Source: Anaerorudis cellulosivorans (GTDB lineage: Bacteria > Bacteroidota > Bacteroidia > Bacteroidales > Dysgonomonadaceae). From it: a DNA stretch of 64,000 nt. The notes below the pieces were generated by a model. The model did not search any database. It was not told the origin of the DNA and saw only the letters and a program-made list of their open reading frames with translations. The translations under genes and the position numbers were made by a program. How positions within the stretch are numbered: the first letter of the stretch is position 1; each line of letters starts with the position of its first letter. Shown here piece after piece: positions 43,964-53,866 of the stretch. The stretch spans positions 1-64,000 of the forward strand of contig NZ_JAPCWE010000013.1 in the NCBI RefSeq assembly GCF_025943985.1, in the 5' to 3' direction.

Positions 43964-45430
43964 TTATTCTTTTCGTCGAGATTTATCCAATCTCAAAAAA
44001 ATGAAGAGCAAAAGGGTAAATCCCCACAACGAAGATCCGCCATAACTAAAGAAGGGTAAAGGAATACCAATTACCGGCATCAACCCGATAACCATTCCAA
44101 TATTAATCATTAAATGAAAAAGAAAAACACTAACCACTCCATAGCCATAGACCCGTCCGAAAGTCGTGGTTTGTCGCTCAGCCAGATAAATAAGCCGAAG
44201 AATAAAGCATAAATATAAAATCAATACGATGCTTGATCCCACAAATCCCGCCTCTTCGCCAATCGTACAAAAAATAAAATCGGTATCTTGTTCAGGTACA
44301 TATTTTAATTTAGTCTGCGTTCCATTCAAAAATCCCTTACCCGAAAAACCGCCCGAACCAATAGCTATTTTCGATTGACCAACATGATAACCCGCTCCTT
44401 GCAAATCTTGCTTCATACCTAATGCCACTTCAATCCGAATTCGCTGATGGGGTTGTAAAACATCGTTAAACACATATTCTGTCGATTCCAAAAAAGCAAA
44501 AGATCCGATTACAAAAGCCACTATATAGATGTATATTCTTTTTCTGTATGAAAAAAAGAGTAATAACAAATACACGATTACAGATATCAATGCAACAAGC
44601 GCTATTAAACCCCAATTAATAGTTATGCCAAAAAGACTCACCAAAAAAGCGATTAAAAAGACAGATGCCGGCATTCCTAAAATCATAAAAACAACTTCTT
44701 TACGTTTTACATAATTTCTTACCAGCACAGCGGTAAATAAAATAATAAGAATAAGGGTAATAAATTCGCCTAATGAAAAGAGGCCGAGTTGCGTATCCGA
44801 GAACTTGAGCCCGAACACAAAATAGACAATTGCGGCTATGAATACAAACAAAATTCCTCCCGGCAATCCTTCTCTGTAAAGCACCAACAGAAAGCTTAAA
44901 TAAACCAAAGCCGTTCCGGTTTCACTTTGCAAAACAACCAAAAAAGCCGGAAACACTATAATGGATAACGTGAGTATCAAATTTTTCCACTGCATCAGGT
45001 GAAAATCATATAAACTGAATACTTTAGCTAAAGCCAAAGCAATAATAAACTTCATAAACTCTGCGGGTTGAAGTCGCACAGGTCCCACTACCAGCCACGA
45101 ACGTGATCCGTTAATTTCAGGTGCAACAAGACAGGTTACGATGAGCAGAAAAATGCCTGTCAAATAAAAAACAAAAGCGTATGTTTCATAAAATCCGGCA
45201 TCGATTTTCAGCAATGCAAAAGCCAACATAAGAGAAGTACCTATCCACACCAGTTGCATGGTTGCCCTGTCGGACAAATCAAACCAACTCACCGCATTTT
45301 CAATATCATAACTTGCAGCGTATACACTCAGCCAACCGAGAATGAGAAAAACCACGTACATCAGCACCGTTAGCCAATCTACCTGTCCCTTATCCGTTAT
45401 TTCTTTGCTGTTGAAATACATGACGATCAA
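43964..45430 (-). CDS. rodA: rod-shape peptidoglycan polymerase RodA
   Basis: This 488-residue SEDS glycosyltransferase polymerises lipid II during cell elongation, working with PBP2. It has about ten membrane helices, the conserved WLVVGPVRLQPAEFMKFIIALALA loop, QSETGTALVYL, YHVGQSKIAIGSGGFSGKGFLNGTQ with the EQDTDFIF motif, and the PVIGIPLPFFSYGGSS signature. A middle stretch near 225-320 is longer than in E. coli RodA and adds helices. Its start overlaps mrdA by four bases. Confidence 0.95.
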   Translation of the reverse strand: MIVMYFNSKEITDKGQVDWLTVLMYVVFLILGWLSVYAASYDIENAVSWFDLSDRATMQLVWIGTSLMLAFALLKIDAGFYETYAFVFYLTGIFLLIVTCLVAPEINGSRSWLVVGPVRLQPAEFMKFIIALALAKVFSLYDFHLMQWKNLILTLSIIVFPAFLVVLQSETGTALVYLSFLLVLYREGLPGGILFVFIAAIVYFVFGLKFSDTQLGLFSLGEFITLILIILFTAVLVRNYVKRKEVVFMILGMPASVFLIAFLVSLFGITINWGLIALVALISVIVYLLLLFFSYRKRIYIYIVAFVIGSFAFLESTEYVFNDVLQPHQRIRIEVALGMKQDLQGAGYHVGQSKIAIGSGGFSGKGFLNGTQTKLKYVPEQDTDFIFCTIGEEAGFVGSSIVLILYLCFILRLIYLAERQTTTFGRVYGYGVVSVFLFHLMINIGMVIGLMPVIGIPLPFFSYGGSSLWGFTLLLFIFLRLDKSRRKE

Positions 45431-47337
45431 TTGTTTTTATTTCGAAGCGAATCGGTTTTGGCACTCGAAAGTTCTCTGGTGTAAATATGCGGAAGAATAG
45501 TTGTATTCACAATTCGAGTTTCCAGCCATTTATCCGTTTCGGGTATGGAATCGTTAAAGAATTTCTGCAGCATAAGTCTCCCGATCGGAACGGCATTACT
45601 TGCTCCGAATCGTCCATTTTCCACAATCACGGCAATAGCTACACGCGGGTTATTTTTTGGTGCAAACCCCATAAATAGCGAGTGGTCATCGCCATGCGGA
45701 TTTTGCGCAGTGCCGGTTTTCCCGCATACCTCTATTTCGGGTAACAGGTTGGCCACACGACAAGTACCACCGGTTACCGCGTTCGCCATACCTTGTACTA
45801 TTATTTCAAAAACCGAGGGGGAGATTCCCGAATCGTGTTTTCGCGTATAAAGCGTATCTAAAGCAGTTCCTTTGCGTTCACGCACAACATGAGGCACATA
45901 ATAATAACCCCTATTTGCTGCAACAGCAGCAAAATTGGCTATTTGCAGGGGGGTTGCCAAAATTTCTCCTTGTCCTATGGCAATCGATATAATATTATGT
46001 GCATTCCAATTTTTCCTTTTCAATACCTTGGTGTAAAACTTGCTGTTCGGGATAAATCCTTTTTTTTCTGAAGGAAGATCAACGCCAAGCCTATCCCCAT
46101 ATCCCATCTTGCCGAGATAATTTCGCCACACATCAAAAGCCGCATTCACATCGGCATATTTTTCTCGGTTGCTCAACATCGCATTCAGACCGTAACAGAA
46201 AAACGAATTACACGAAGTGGCCAATGCCGGTACAACAGACAAGGGAGAGGCATGACTATGACAGGCCGGATGTCCCCCTAAAGGAGGATATCCGTGAAAA
46301 CAACTGTACCGGGTATCAGCCGTAATAATCCCTTCTTTCATGAAGACAGCACCTTGCGATGGTTTGAAGGTAGAACCCGGAGGATACATTCCGGCAACGG
46401 CTCGATTAATAAGGGGTTTGTAAGGATCGCGTTCCAGCGAAAGGTAATTACTGCCAAAATCTTTTCCTGTCAGTAGAGCCGGATCGTAACTCGGAGAAGA
46501 TACAATACATACTATTTCTCCGGTTTGGGGTTCAATCATCACAATCGACCCGATTTTGTTTTGCATGAGATATTCGCCATATGCCTGTAAATCGATATCG
46601 ATGCTGAGTGTAAGATCGCGCCCTGAAACGGGAGCTTTATCTTCTGCACCGTCTTTGTAACGACCCTGTAGCCGTCCTCTTGCATCGCGTAACCAAATTT
46701 CGACTCCTTTTTCTCCCCTGAGATCTGCCTCGTGCGACGATTCAATACCCGATTTCCCGATATAATCGCCTCTAACATAATAGGGATCAGCATCCAATAC
46801 GTTCTTATCGACTTCGGCAATATATCCCAGAATAACGCCCATGTTGGGATATTTATATTGCCGCCGTGTACGATTTTGAACATATATACCCGGAAATTTA
46901 TATAACTTTTCTTGCAGCAGTCCGTATTGCTCCACCGTAAGTTGTGACATAAAAAGTTGAGGCGTATAGGATGAATAACCGGGATTTTTTCGCCTGTCTT
47001 TCATGTCAGCTTCTAATTTCAGGTAAGTAGCTTTATCGATATTCAACGTGTTACAGAAATCAAGTGTGTCGAATTTGTTCATCTCACGAACAACCATCAT
47101 TACATCGTAAGTAGGCTGATTATAAACAAGCAAATTTCCGTTACGGTCGTAAATGCTACCCCGTGCCGGATACAGCGTTTTGCGCAAAAAAGCATTACTA
47201 TCGGCAAACTCCCGGTATTCCGGACTTAAAATTTGCAGATAAAATAATTGTAAAATATATACAACCACCACAGCCGCAGCAATAAAGGCAATGATGTATT
47301 TACGTTTGGCATATGTGGTTTTGCTATTATATTCCAC
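45427..47337 (-). CDS. mrdA: penicillin-binding protein 2
   Basis: PBP2 cross-links new peptidoglycan along the cell side wall. The 636-residue protein has a membrane anchor (12-33), the PASTA-free dimerisation domain, and the transpeptidase motifs S322-T-F-K325, S375-C-N377 and K540-T-G-T543. PARGSIYDRNG near 57-67 is the first conserved N-terminal box. The start overlaps mreD by 11 bases, and rodA overlaps its end. Confidence 0.96.
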   Translation of the reverse strand: MEYNSKTTYAKRKYIIAFIAAAVVVVYILQLFYLQILSPEYREFADSNAFLRKTLYPARGSIYDRNGNLLVYNQPTYDVMMVVREMNKFDTLDFCNTLNIDKATYLKLEADMKDRRKNPGYSSYTPQLFMSQLTVEQYGLLQEKLYKFPGIYVQNRTRRQYKYPNMGVILGYIAEVDKNVLDADPYYVRGDYIGKSGIESSHEADLRGEKGVEIWLRDARGRLQGRYKDGAEDKAPVSGRDLTLSIDIDLQAYGEYLMQNKIGSIVMIEPQTGEIVCIVSSPSYDPALLTGKDFGSNYLSLERDPYKPLINRAVAGMYPPGSTFKPSQGAVFMKEGIITADTRYSCFHGYPPLGGHPACHSHASPLSVVPALATSCNSFFCYGLNAMLSNREKYADVNAAFDVWRNYLGKMGYGDRLGVDLPSEKKGFIPNSKFYTKVLKRKNWNAHNIISIAIGQGEILATPLQIANFAAVAANRGYYYVPHVVRERKGTALDTLYTRKHDSGISPSVFEIIVQGMANAVTGGTCRVANLLPEIEVCGKTGTAQNPHGDDHSLFMGFAPKNNPRVAIAVIVENGRFGASNAVPIGRLMLQKFFNDSIPETDKWLETRIVNTTILPHIYTRELSSAKTDSLRNKNN

Positions 47338-47839
47338 TCGTTCGTCTATACATTAAACTATCTAAAGCAACGATCAATATCAATGTGAGCACCGATGAAG
47401 CTGCAATATGAATAAATGTACTTGTCAAATTAAAAAAAGTAAAAGATTCGATAAAGAATAACAGCGTTTGGTGCAACAACACCATTACGACAATATAACG
47501 CAAAAAAGCTCCGGTTCCGGTGTAAATGCTTGGTACAAAATCTTCATATTCGACCTTTGAAAAAAACACGTCAATTAACGGTTTGCGTAAAGTTGCAACA
47601 ATAGTGGTTGCAGCCGCATTCATACCGGGTGTATTAAGAAAAATATCGATGATCAACCCCATCAAAAATCCCGAAATAACCACGTAAAACAAATTGCTGT
47701 TCCTCGGTAATTTAATCAAAAAATAAATATAAAGAATAGGCACGGCAACTCCGAAAACACTGATTCGATTCAACACCAATGTTTGAAGCAAAATCAGTCC
47801 TACAAACCATATTATGTCATGCAAGAGGGATATTTTCAT
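47327..47839 (-). CDS. mreD: rod-shape-determining membrane protein MreD
   Basis: The 170-residue protein has five or six membrane helices and the early LILLQTLVLNRISVFGVAVPILYIYFLIKLPRN pattern of MreD. It links MreC with the membrane parts of the elongasome. The start overlaps mreC by four bases and its end overlaps mrdA by 11, so all are made together. Confidence 0.88.
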   Translation of the reverse strand: MKISLLHDIIWFVGLILLQTLVLNRISVFGVAVPILYIYFLIKLPRNSNLFYVVISGFLMGLIIDIFLNTPGMNAAATTIVATLRKPLIDVFFSKVEYEDFVPSIYTGTGAFLRYIVVMVLLHQTLLFFIESFTFFNLTSTFIHIAASSVLTLILIVALDSLMYRRTSGI

Positions 47840-48684
47840 GGCTGTTCCACCGATTTTTCAAGAGAATATTCTTCTTCGTAATACGTATCATCAATAATCA
47901 AGACATGCTGTAAAGTATAAAAATCGGTTGCCAAACGTATCTTGAATGCATTGAAATTATCATCATTTGTCTTTCCTTGTCCGACTACATAACCCACAAT
48001 CATATCTTTAGGAAAGATACGTGAAAAACTGGTTACCACCGTATCTCCTTCATGAAACACCTCGTGTTTGGGCAACTGTTCGAGTTGGGCATAATGCAAA
48101 TCTTTCCCATCCCATACAACGGACCCCGAATTTTCGGAGTGTTTTAGTTTAGCGCTCAATCTGAATTTAGGATTTACGATGGGAATTACAACCGAAAAAT
48201 GATCAGAAGCCGCAAGAATCACCCCTACGATACCGTTCTGCGAAACAACCCCCATATCGGCTTTCACGCCTTCTTGCAGTCCTTTATCCAGGGTAATGTA
48301 ATTATTACTCCCAAAAAAACTGACATTCACCACATTGGCGGGGATAAAACGGAATCGCATATCCGATACGGAATCACCGACAAAGGATTGTGTTTGAATC
48401 GAATCTAAAGCAAGGTCGTTCAAATAGCTTTTTAATGCCTGAAGTTCATTTTGCAATTTTGCATTTTGAGCGAGTAATTCCTCATTATTTTTCTGCATGT
48501 AAAAATAAGAGGTTAATTTTCCCGATATGCGGTACAATTCGGCCGAAACACGGTTTGCAGAGGAAAGATAAACGCTTCGTTGATACGAATTTTGTGTAAA
48601 AACCAGATAAAAGCTGAAGACTATTAATAAAACAGCCAACAACCACCAACTGTTGCGTATGATAAAATTAATAAGATTCCTCAT
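47836..48684 (-). CDS. mreC: rod-shape-determining protein MreC
   Basis: The 282-residue protein has one N-terminal membrane anchor (10-29), a coiled coil (about 55-95), and two beta domains in the periplasm starting ANVVNVSFFGSNNYITLDKGLQEGVKADMGVVSQNGIVGVI and including NPKFRLSAKLKHSENSGSVVWDG. It scaffolds PBP2 and MreB. mreB precedes it by 58 bases; mreD follows with a four-base overlap. Confidence 0.93.
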   Translation of the reverse strand: MRNLINFIIRNSWWLLAVLLIVFSFYLVFTQNSYQRSVYLSSANRVSAELYRISGKLTSYFYMQKNNEELLAQNAKLQNELQALKSYLNDLALDSIQTQSFVGDSVSDMRFRFIPANVVNVSFFGSNNYITLDKGLQEGVKADMGVVSQNGIVGVILAASDHFSVVIPIVNPKFRLSAKLKHSENSGSVVWDGKDLHYAQLEQLPKHEVFHEGDTVVTSFSRIFPKDMIVGYVVGQGKTNDDNFNAFKIRLATDFYTLQHVLIIDDTYYEEEYSLEKSVEQP

Positions 48685-48742
48685 ACTCCGTTGTCAGCCA
48701 TTCGGTTCAGCCATCAGCTTACTTGACGCTGCCAATAGCCGA

Positions 48743-49771
48743 CTATCGCATTAAAAAATTAAACTTATCGATGTTTCGCAATGCTATACCGGTTCCCTTA
48801 GCTACCACATGCAACGGATCATCGACCACCTTAAACGGTATCCCGATTTTATCGGTTAGCCGTTTATCAAGCCCGCGCAACAAAGCTCCTCCTCCGGTCA
48901 AATAAATGCCGTTGCGTACAATATCGGCATAAAGCTCAGGGGGAGTCTGTTCCAACGCACTTAATACTGCCGAATCGACCTTTGATATCGATTTTTCGAG
49001 ACAATGAGAAATTTCCTGATATGAAACCGGAACATCCATCGGCAACGAAGTCATTCGGTTTGGTCCGTGAACAACAAAATCTTCGGGTGGATTATCCAAT
49101 TCGGTTACTACAGCACCCACATTGATTTTAATTTGTTCGGCAGTGCGTTCGCCAACTTTCATGTTGTGCTGCCTTCCCATATAATCCATAATATCTTCGG
49201 TAAAATCGTCCCCTGCAATTTTTATGGATTTATTCGAAACAATTCCGCCCAACGAGATCACGGCAATTTCTGTTGTTCCCCCGCCTATATCCACAATCAT
49301 GTTGCCTTCAGGGGCTTCCACATCAATTCCTATACCCAGTGCAGCAGCCATTGGTTCGAAAATCATATATACATCGCGTCCTCCGGCATGTTCGGCCGAG
49401 TCGCGTACAGCACGTATTTCAACTTCGGTACTCCCGGAAGGAATACAAATTACTATACGTAAGGAAGGTGCAAACAATCCTCCTCGTTTATTTTTATTAG
49501 CCATGCGGATCATCCCGCGAATCATTTGCTCCGCCGCATTAAAATCGGCAATCACTCCATCACGAAGCGGTCTGACCGTACGTATATTTTCGTGGGTTTT
49601 ACCATGCATTTGTTGCGCTTTTTCACCTAATGCAATCATTTTGTCGGTTTTACGATCTAATGCAACAATCGATGGTTCATCCAGCAAAATTTTTCCTGTA
49701 TTGTTCACAATGATAGAATTGGCTGTCCCCAAATCCATTGCCAATTCTTGTGTAAATGAAAATAATCCCAT
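48743..49771 (-). CDS. mreB: actin-like cell-shape protein MreB
   Basis: With the start at 49771 the product is 342 residues (MGLFSFTQEL). The AMDLGTANSIIV phosphate-1 loop, VDIGGGTTEIAVISLGG phosphate-2 loop and LTGGGALLRGLDKRL adenosine loop of the actin family are clear. MreB forms membrane-bound filaments that guide side-wall synthesis. The longer frame to 49798 overlaps purH and lacks the normal N-terminus. purH stops 23 bases upstream. Confidence 0.97.
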   Translation of the reverse strand: MGLFSFTQELAMDLGTANSIIVNNTGKILLDEPSIVALDRKTDKMIALGEKAQQMHGKTHENIRTVRPLRDGVIADFNAAEQMIRGMIRMANKNKRGGLFAPSLRIVICIPSGSTEVEIRAVRDSAEHAGGRDVYMIFEPMAAALGIGIDVEAPEGNMIVDIGGGTTEIAVISLGGIVSNKSIKIAGDDFTEDIMDYMGRQHNMKVGERTAEQIKINVGAVVTELDNPPEDFVVHGPNRMTSLPMDVPVSYQEISHCLEKSISKVDSAVLSALEQTPPELYADIVRNGIYLTGGGALLRGLDKRLTDKIGIPFKVVDDPLHVVAKGTGIALRNIDKFNFLMR

Positions 49772-49794
49772 ATGAACTTTATTTACGAAATGTT

Positions 49795-51318
49795 TCAATG
49801 TTTAAAATGTCGGATACCGGTAAATACCATGGACATATCATGTTCGTCACAATAAGCAATGGATTCGTTATCCCTTATGGATCCGCCGGGTTGTATAACG
49901 GCGCTAATTCCTTCATTATGTGCAATTTCTACGCAATCGGGAAAAGGAAAAAATGCATCGGAAGCCATCACAGCTCCCTCCAAATCAAAATTGAACGACT
50001 TGGCTTTTTCTATGGCCTGTTTCAATGCATCTACTCTGGAAGTCTGTCCGGTTCCGCTTGCCAGCAATTGCTTATTTTTTGCCAATACAATGGCATTCGA
50101 TTTGGTATGTTTTACCAGTTTATTGGCAAAAATCAAATCTTCAATTTCTCCGGCAGTAGGAACTTTTTTCGTTACCACTTTCAGATCGTCAGCCAATTCC
50201 ACTTTAGTATCTTTATCCTGCATCAATAAGCCATTTAATGCTGAACGATATTGAAAGGAAGAAGCCGTTTTAGAGAGGGACTTTTGAACCAAAATGATGC
50301 GATTTTTTTTCTGACTCAATATTTCAAAAGCCTCTTTGTCGTATTCAGGTGCAATAATTACTTCAAAAAAGATGGAATTGATCAGCTCGGCTGCCTCTCT
50401 GTTAATGGTACGATTGGTTATTACGATTCCCCCATATGCCGACACCGGATCAGCCTGAAGAGCAGCTTCCCAAGCTTCACGAACGGTTGGACGGGAAGCC
50501 ATGCCACAGGCATTGTTATGTTTAAGAATAGCCACGGAGGTTTCATCGAAATCGGCAATCAGCGATACAGCAGCATCGATATCGAGCAAATTGTTGTACG
50601 ATATTTCTTTCCCATGCAGTTGTTCGAACATCTCGTCGAAATTGCCAAAGAAAACACCCCGCTGATGCGGATTTTCGCCGTAACGCAGTTTTTTGGATTC
50701 GTTTACAGCCAACCGTAATGCCGAAAAATTATCTTTATCGAAATAATTAAATATAGCTGCATCATATTGCGATGAAACGGCAAACGCCTCTTTGGCAAAC
50801 CATCGACGATCGTCAAGATCAGAATCGCCTTTTTTCTCATTCAACAATTGCAACAATGACCTATATTGTTGTTTGGAGGCTACGATAAGCACATCTTTGT
50901 AATTTTTAGCTGCAGCCCGAATCAATGAAATACCGCCAATATCTATCTTTTCGATAATTTCCTCTTCCGATCCTCCGCTTGCCACCGTTTCTTCAAAGGG
51001 ATACAAATCCACAATCACCAAATCGATTGAAGGAATGCCATATGCTTTCAATAATTTTCTATCTCCTTCATTATCCCTGCGATAAAGTATTCCTCCGAAT
51101 ATTTTCGGATGCAATGTTTTTACTCTTCCTCCCAAAATGGGTGGATATCCTGTAATATCTTCTACCGTTTCACATTCATATCCCAACGATTGGATAAATT
51201 CTTGTGTGCCGCCGGTTGACAACAGTTTAACATTTAATTCATTCAATACATGAAGAATTTCTTCCAACCCATCTTTATGGTAAACGGAAATCAGTGCTGA
51301 ATTTATTTTCTTCGACAT
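49795..51318 (-). CDS. purH: bifunctional AICAR transformylase/IMP cyclohydrolase
   Basis: PurH catalyses the last two steps of IMP synthesis. The 507-residue protein (ATG at 51318, chosen over a TTG two codons earlier) has the N-terminal cyclohydrolase domain ALISVYHKDGLEEI, LSTGGTQEFI and KTLHPKIFGGIL, and the C-terminal AICAR transformylase with RYGENPHQ and LKHNNACGMA (the catalytic Lys-His pair). It heads the purH-mreB-mreC-mreD-mrdA-rodA run, under one strong promoter. Confidence 0.97.
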   Translation of the reverse strand: MSKKINSALISVYHKDGLEEILHVLNELNVKLLSTGGTQEFIQSLGYECETVEDITGYPPILGGRVKTLHPKIFGGILYRRDNEGDRKLLKAYGIPSIDLVIVDLYPFEETVASGGSEEEIIEKIDIGGISLIRAAAKNYKDVLIVASKQQYRSLLQLLNEKKGDSDLDDRRWFAKEAFAVSSQYDAAIFNYFDKDNFSALRLAVNESKKLRYGENPHQRGVFFGNFDEMFEQLHGKEISYNNLLDIDAAVSLIADFDETSVAILKHNNACGMASRPTVREAWEAALQADPVSAYGGIVITNRTINREAAELINSIFFEVIIAPEYDKEAFEILSQKKNRIILVQKSLSKTASSFQYRSALNGLLMQDKDTKVELADDLKVVTKKVPTAGEIEDLIFANKLVKHTKSNAIVLAKNKQLLASGTGQTSRVDALKQAIEKAKSFNFDLEGAVMASDAFFPFPDCVEIAHNEGISAVIQPGGSIRDNESIAYCDEHDMSMVFTGIRHFKH

Positions 51319-51347
51319 AATCAATAATGCATTTTTATAAGAGAATA

Positions 51348-51379
51348 CAAAGGTATAAAATCTATCTCTAATTTTTCAA
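51348..51379 (-). promoter_or_regulatory. promoter of the purH-mre-rodA operon
   Basis: On the minus strand a -33 TTG (51379-51377) and a -7 TACCTTTG (51355-51348) are 21 bases apart. The purH ATG follows after 29 bases. It is the only consensus promoter upstream of the cell-shape genes. Confidence 0.65.
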
Positions 51380-51391
51380 CGTTGAAATAAC

Positions 51392-51424
51392 AAAACAGCC
51401 AACAAACAATGTCAGCTGTTTTTA
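51392..51424. terminator. terminator after the DUF349 gene
   Basis: AAAACAGC (51392-51399) pairs with GCTGTTTT (51415-51422) across a 15-base loop, 25 bases beyond the DUF349-gene stop on the minus strand. The outgoing side on that strand reads TGTTATTT, a weak T run. Confidence 0.5.
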
Positions 51425-51448
51425 AGAGATTAGCAACGTCATATCTTT

Positions 51449-53584
51449 TTACAATTGCTCGTCTATTGCCTCTATTTTTCTGGCAATAAAAGCAAGATCG
51501 TCTTTAATCTTTTCCACTTTCCGGTTCATATCCTCCAACAAACTGTTGCCACGTTTAGATGAAACGGAAAGAAAACCGATGTTGTTTTCATAAGTTTGCA
51601 GCTCATTTTTCATCCGCTCGTACTGACGCATAAGGCGTTCGCGTTCGCGATAATTTTGATTTCTTGGATTGCCCGATTTTGATGGATCGAAAGAATGCAT
51701 GCCGACACTTCCGAGTTTCCGCTCCGATTTATCGATATTCAACCGATCAAATTGCGCATTTACTGCCTCATGAAATTCTTCATACACCTTATCTTTCAAT
51801 TTATAGGGCACGTGACCGATTTCATACCATTCGTCTATCAATTGATGTAATCGGGCCAACGCCTCTTCGGAAGACAACATCGGATCCAACTTGTTTATTT
51901 TTTCGATAATTTCGTTCTTCTTCTCCAGATTCTTTGTTTCTGATTCATACTGAGATGAAGTATGTATTTTTTTCTGTTCGAAAAAATAATCGCAGGCCGT
52001 TATGAAACGTTTCCAAATGCTATCCACATATTTCCTGGGAACCAAACCGATTTCTTTCCATTCCTTTTGGATTTCTATCATTTCTTGTGTGGTATTCTTC
52101 CAGTCCTGACTGTCTTTCAGTGCTTCAGCTCGTTCACACAATGCGATTTTTTTCCGGAGGTTTTCCTCCATTTCCTGTCGCATCGATTTATAAAATGCAC
52201 TCTTATTCTTAAAAAAGGTATTGCAAGCTGCATGATAACGTTCATAAATTTTTGTACGCGATTTTCTGGGAACATGCCCAATCTGACGCCATTGTTCCTG
52301 AATATCCAGCACTTCATTCAGTTGCTTTTTCCAATCATTAATATTTATAAGTTTGGAATAATCGATTGATTCCAATTTTTCGCACAGTTCCGTTTTCTTT
52401 TTGAGGTTTTCGTTCTCTTCTTCTTTAATCTCCTCAAAATGTTGTTGGTATTTTTTATTGATTTTGGTCGATGCTTCTTTAAAACGCAACCAAATTATCT
52501 CCCGATCTTTTCGGGCAACCGGGCCTATTTCGCGCCATTGTTGATGCAAATTCTGCAATTGATGAAATGCGGATACGATATCGGGTTCATCATCCAATCG
52601 TTCGGCAGCTTCGCATAATTCGGTTTTTAACTCGTAATTCTTCTTAAAATCGTATTTTCGGAACTCGTTGTTTATGCGTACCAGATCATAAAATTTCTCT
52701 ACATACAGCTGATAGTTCTTCCACAGTTCATTCGCTTTTGATTGAGGAATCGATTGAATATCTTTCCATTGCTGCTGCAAGTCCTTAAATTCGCGATAAA
52801 TTATATTGAAATCTTCTTGCCCCTGATCTTCGATTAAAGTCTTAATTCGATCGATAATGGCCAGTTTTTTGGCCAGATTTTTTTCTTTCTCGGCTTCTTC
52901 TTGAGCCTTAATTTGCAATCGTTTTTCTTTTATTTTCTGAAGAAGATTTTTACCCTCGATATACGGTTCCGATTCCTGAGCAACAAAATCGATCTCATCG
53001 CCCCCTTCTTCGATGAATTTATTTTTTTGTTTTTCAACTTCGTTTCGAAGTAAACGATAAAACTGAGCTTTAGCCACATCCACTTCTTTGCGTTGCGGCT
53101 TGTCGGATGCAGCCAATTCACGAAGCTTCACAATAATCTCGTCGATAGAAAGCTGTGTGATAAATTCATCACCCAATTCTTCTATTTGTTCCTCTTCCCC
53201 ACCTTCGTCCTCTTCGTCCTCTTCTTCCTCTTCGATTATTTCAAGCCCATAGTCTATTTCGAAATCTGCCCCCTCAAGATCCTCGTTCCCGTCGCCGCCA
53301 TCATCCTTTTCTTCCTCCTTCTCAATTGGCTTCTTTTCATCCTTTCCGGCTGAGAGATCAACATGCTCAACAGATTCTTCTTCTTTTACAGGAATATCTT
53401 CCTGCTGCAAATCCGATTCGCGAAAAACAGATTCTTCTTTTTCCTGTTTTTCGTCAATTTCAGGCATTTCGGCTTTCTTATCTGAAATACCTGCCTCCGG
53501 ATTCGTGGGCAAAAGAGCTTTTAGAGTAACGTTTTCATCATTAACGGCTAGTTTGCCGTCATCGAGATTATTGTTCGTATTCAT
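51449..53584 (-). CDS. five-repeat DUF349 protein
   Basis: The 711-residue protein is cytoplasmic and highly charged. Residues 1-150 are low complexity and very rich in Glu and Asp (two runs such as EEEEEDEEDEGGEEE). From about 210, five DUF349 units follow, each about 75 residues with an EWxxIGxVPRK-like centre (QSIPQSK, GPVARKD, GHVPRKS, GLVPRKY, GHVPYKL). The last 80 residues form a coiled coil (RERLMRQYERMKNELQTYENN and on). DUF349 proteins of Bacteroidota have no settled function; a nucleic-acid or ribosome role is possible from the basic and acidic blocks but unproven. Confidence 0.85.
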   Translation of the reverse strand: MNTNNNLDDGKLAVNDENVTLKALLPTNPEAGISDKKAEMPEIDEKQEKEESVFRESDLQQEDIPVKEEESVEHVDLSAGKDEKKPIEKEEEKDDGGDGNEDLEGADFEIDYGLEIIEEEEEDEEDEGGEEEQIEELGDEFITQLSIDEIIVKLRELAASDKPQRKEVDVAKAQFYRLLRNEVEKQKNKFIEEGGDEIDFVAQESEPYIEGKNLLQKIKEKRLQIKAQEEAEKEKNLAKKLAIIDRIKTLIEDQGQEDFNIIYREFKDLQQQWKDIQSIPQSKANELWKNYQLYVEKFYDLVRINNEFRKYDFKKNYELKTELCEAAERLDDEPDIVSAFHQLQNLHQQWREIGPVARKDREIIWLRFKEASTKINKKYQQHFEEIKEEENENLKKKTELCEKLESIDYSKLININDWKKQLNEVLDIQEQWRQIGHVPRKSRTKIYERYHAACNTFFKNKSAFYKSMRQEMEENLRKKIALCERAEALKDSQDWKNTTQEMIEIQKEWKEIGLVPRKYVDSIWKRFITACDYFFEQKKIHTSSQYESETKNLEKKNEIIEKINKLDPMLSSEEALARLHQLIDEWYEIGHVPYKLKDKVYEEFHEAVNAQFDRLNIDKSERKLGSVGMHSFDPSKSGNPRNQNYRERERLMRQYERMKNELQTYENNIGFLSVSSKRGNSLLEDMNRKVEKIKDDLAFIARKIEAIDEQL

Positions 53585-53866
53585 CAGTTTTTAATCCTTC
53601 TTTTTTGTTTCAATTCAATGTATTGAAATCCAACTTTTCGAAAACTATCCGACATATCTGCGCCGGATTTACAATATTTTATACAAAATAACACATTATT
53701 TTTCGTATTTCATCGTTTTTGCAGAATTTTATTTCATCCAAAATTTCAAAAACAATAGGATTGATTATTTTCCCTCACCACAATTACTATCGACATGGAA
53801 ATCTGCAAAGTAAAAAATTATCCTCCTTATTCATCAAATTAGTATACAAATACATCCCTTTTTTTC

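Noticed and set aside
53585-53866. Searched the 282-base gap before the DUF349 gene for a tRNA or small RNA
   Set aside because: No cloverleaf, T-loop or strong hairpin was seen; only AT-rich sequence with near-miss promoter boxes.
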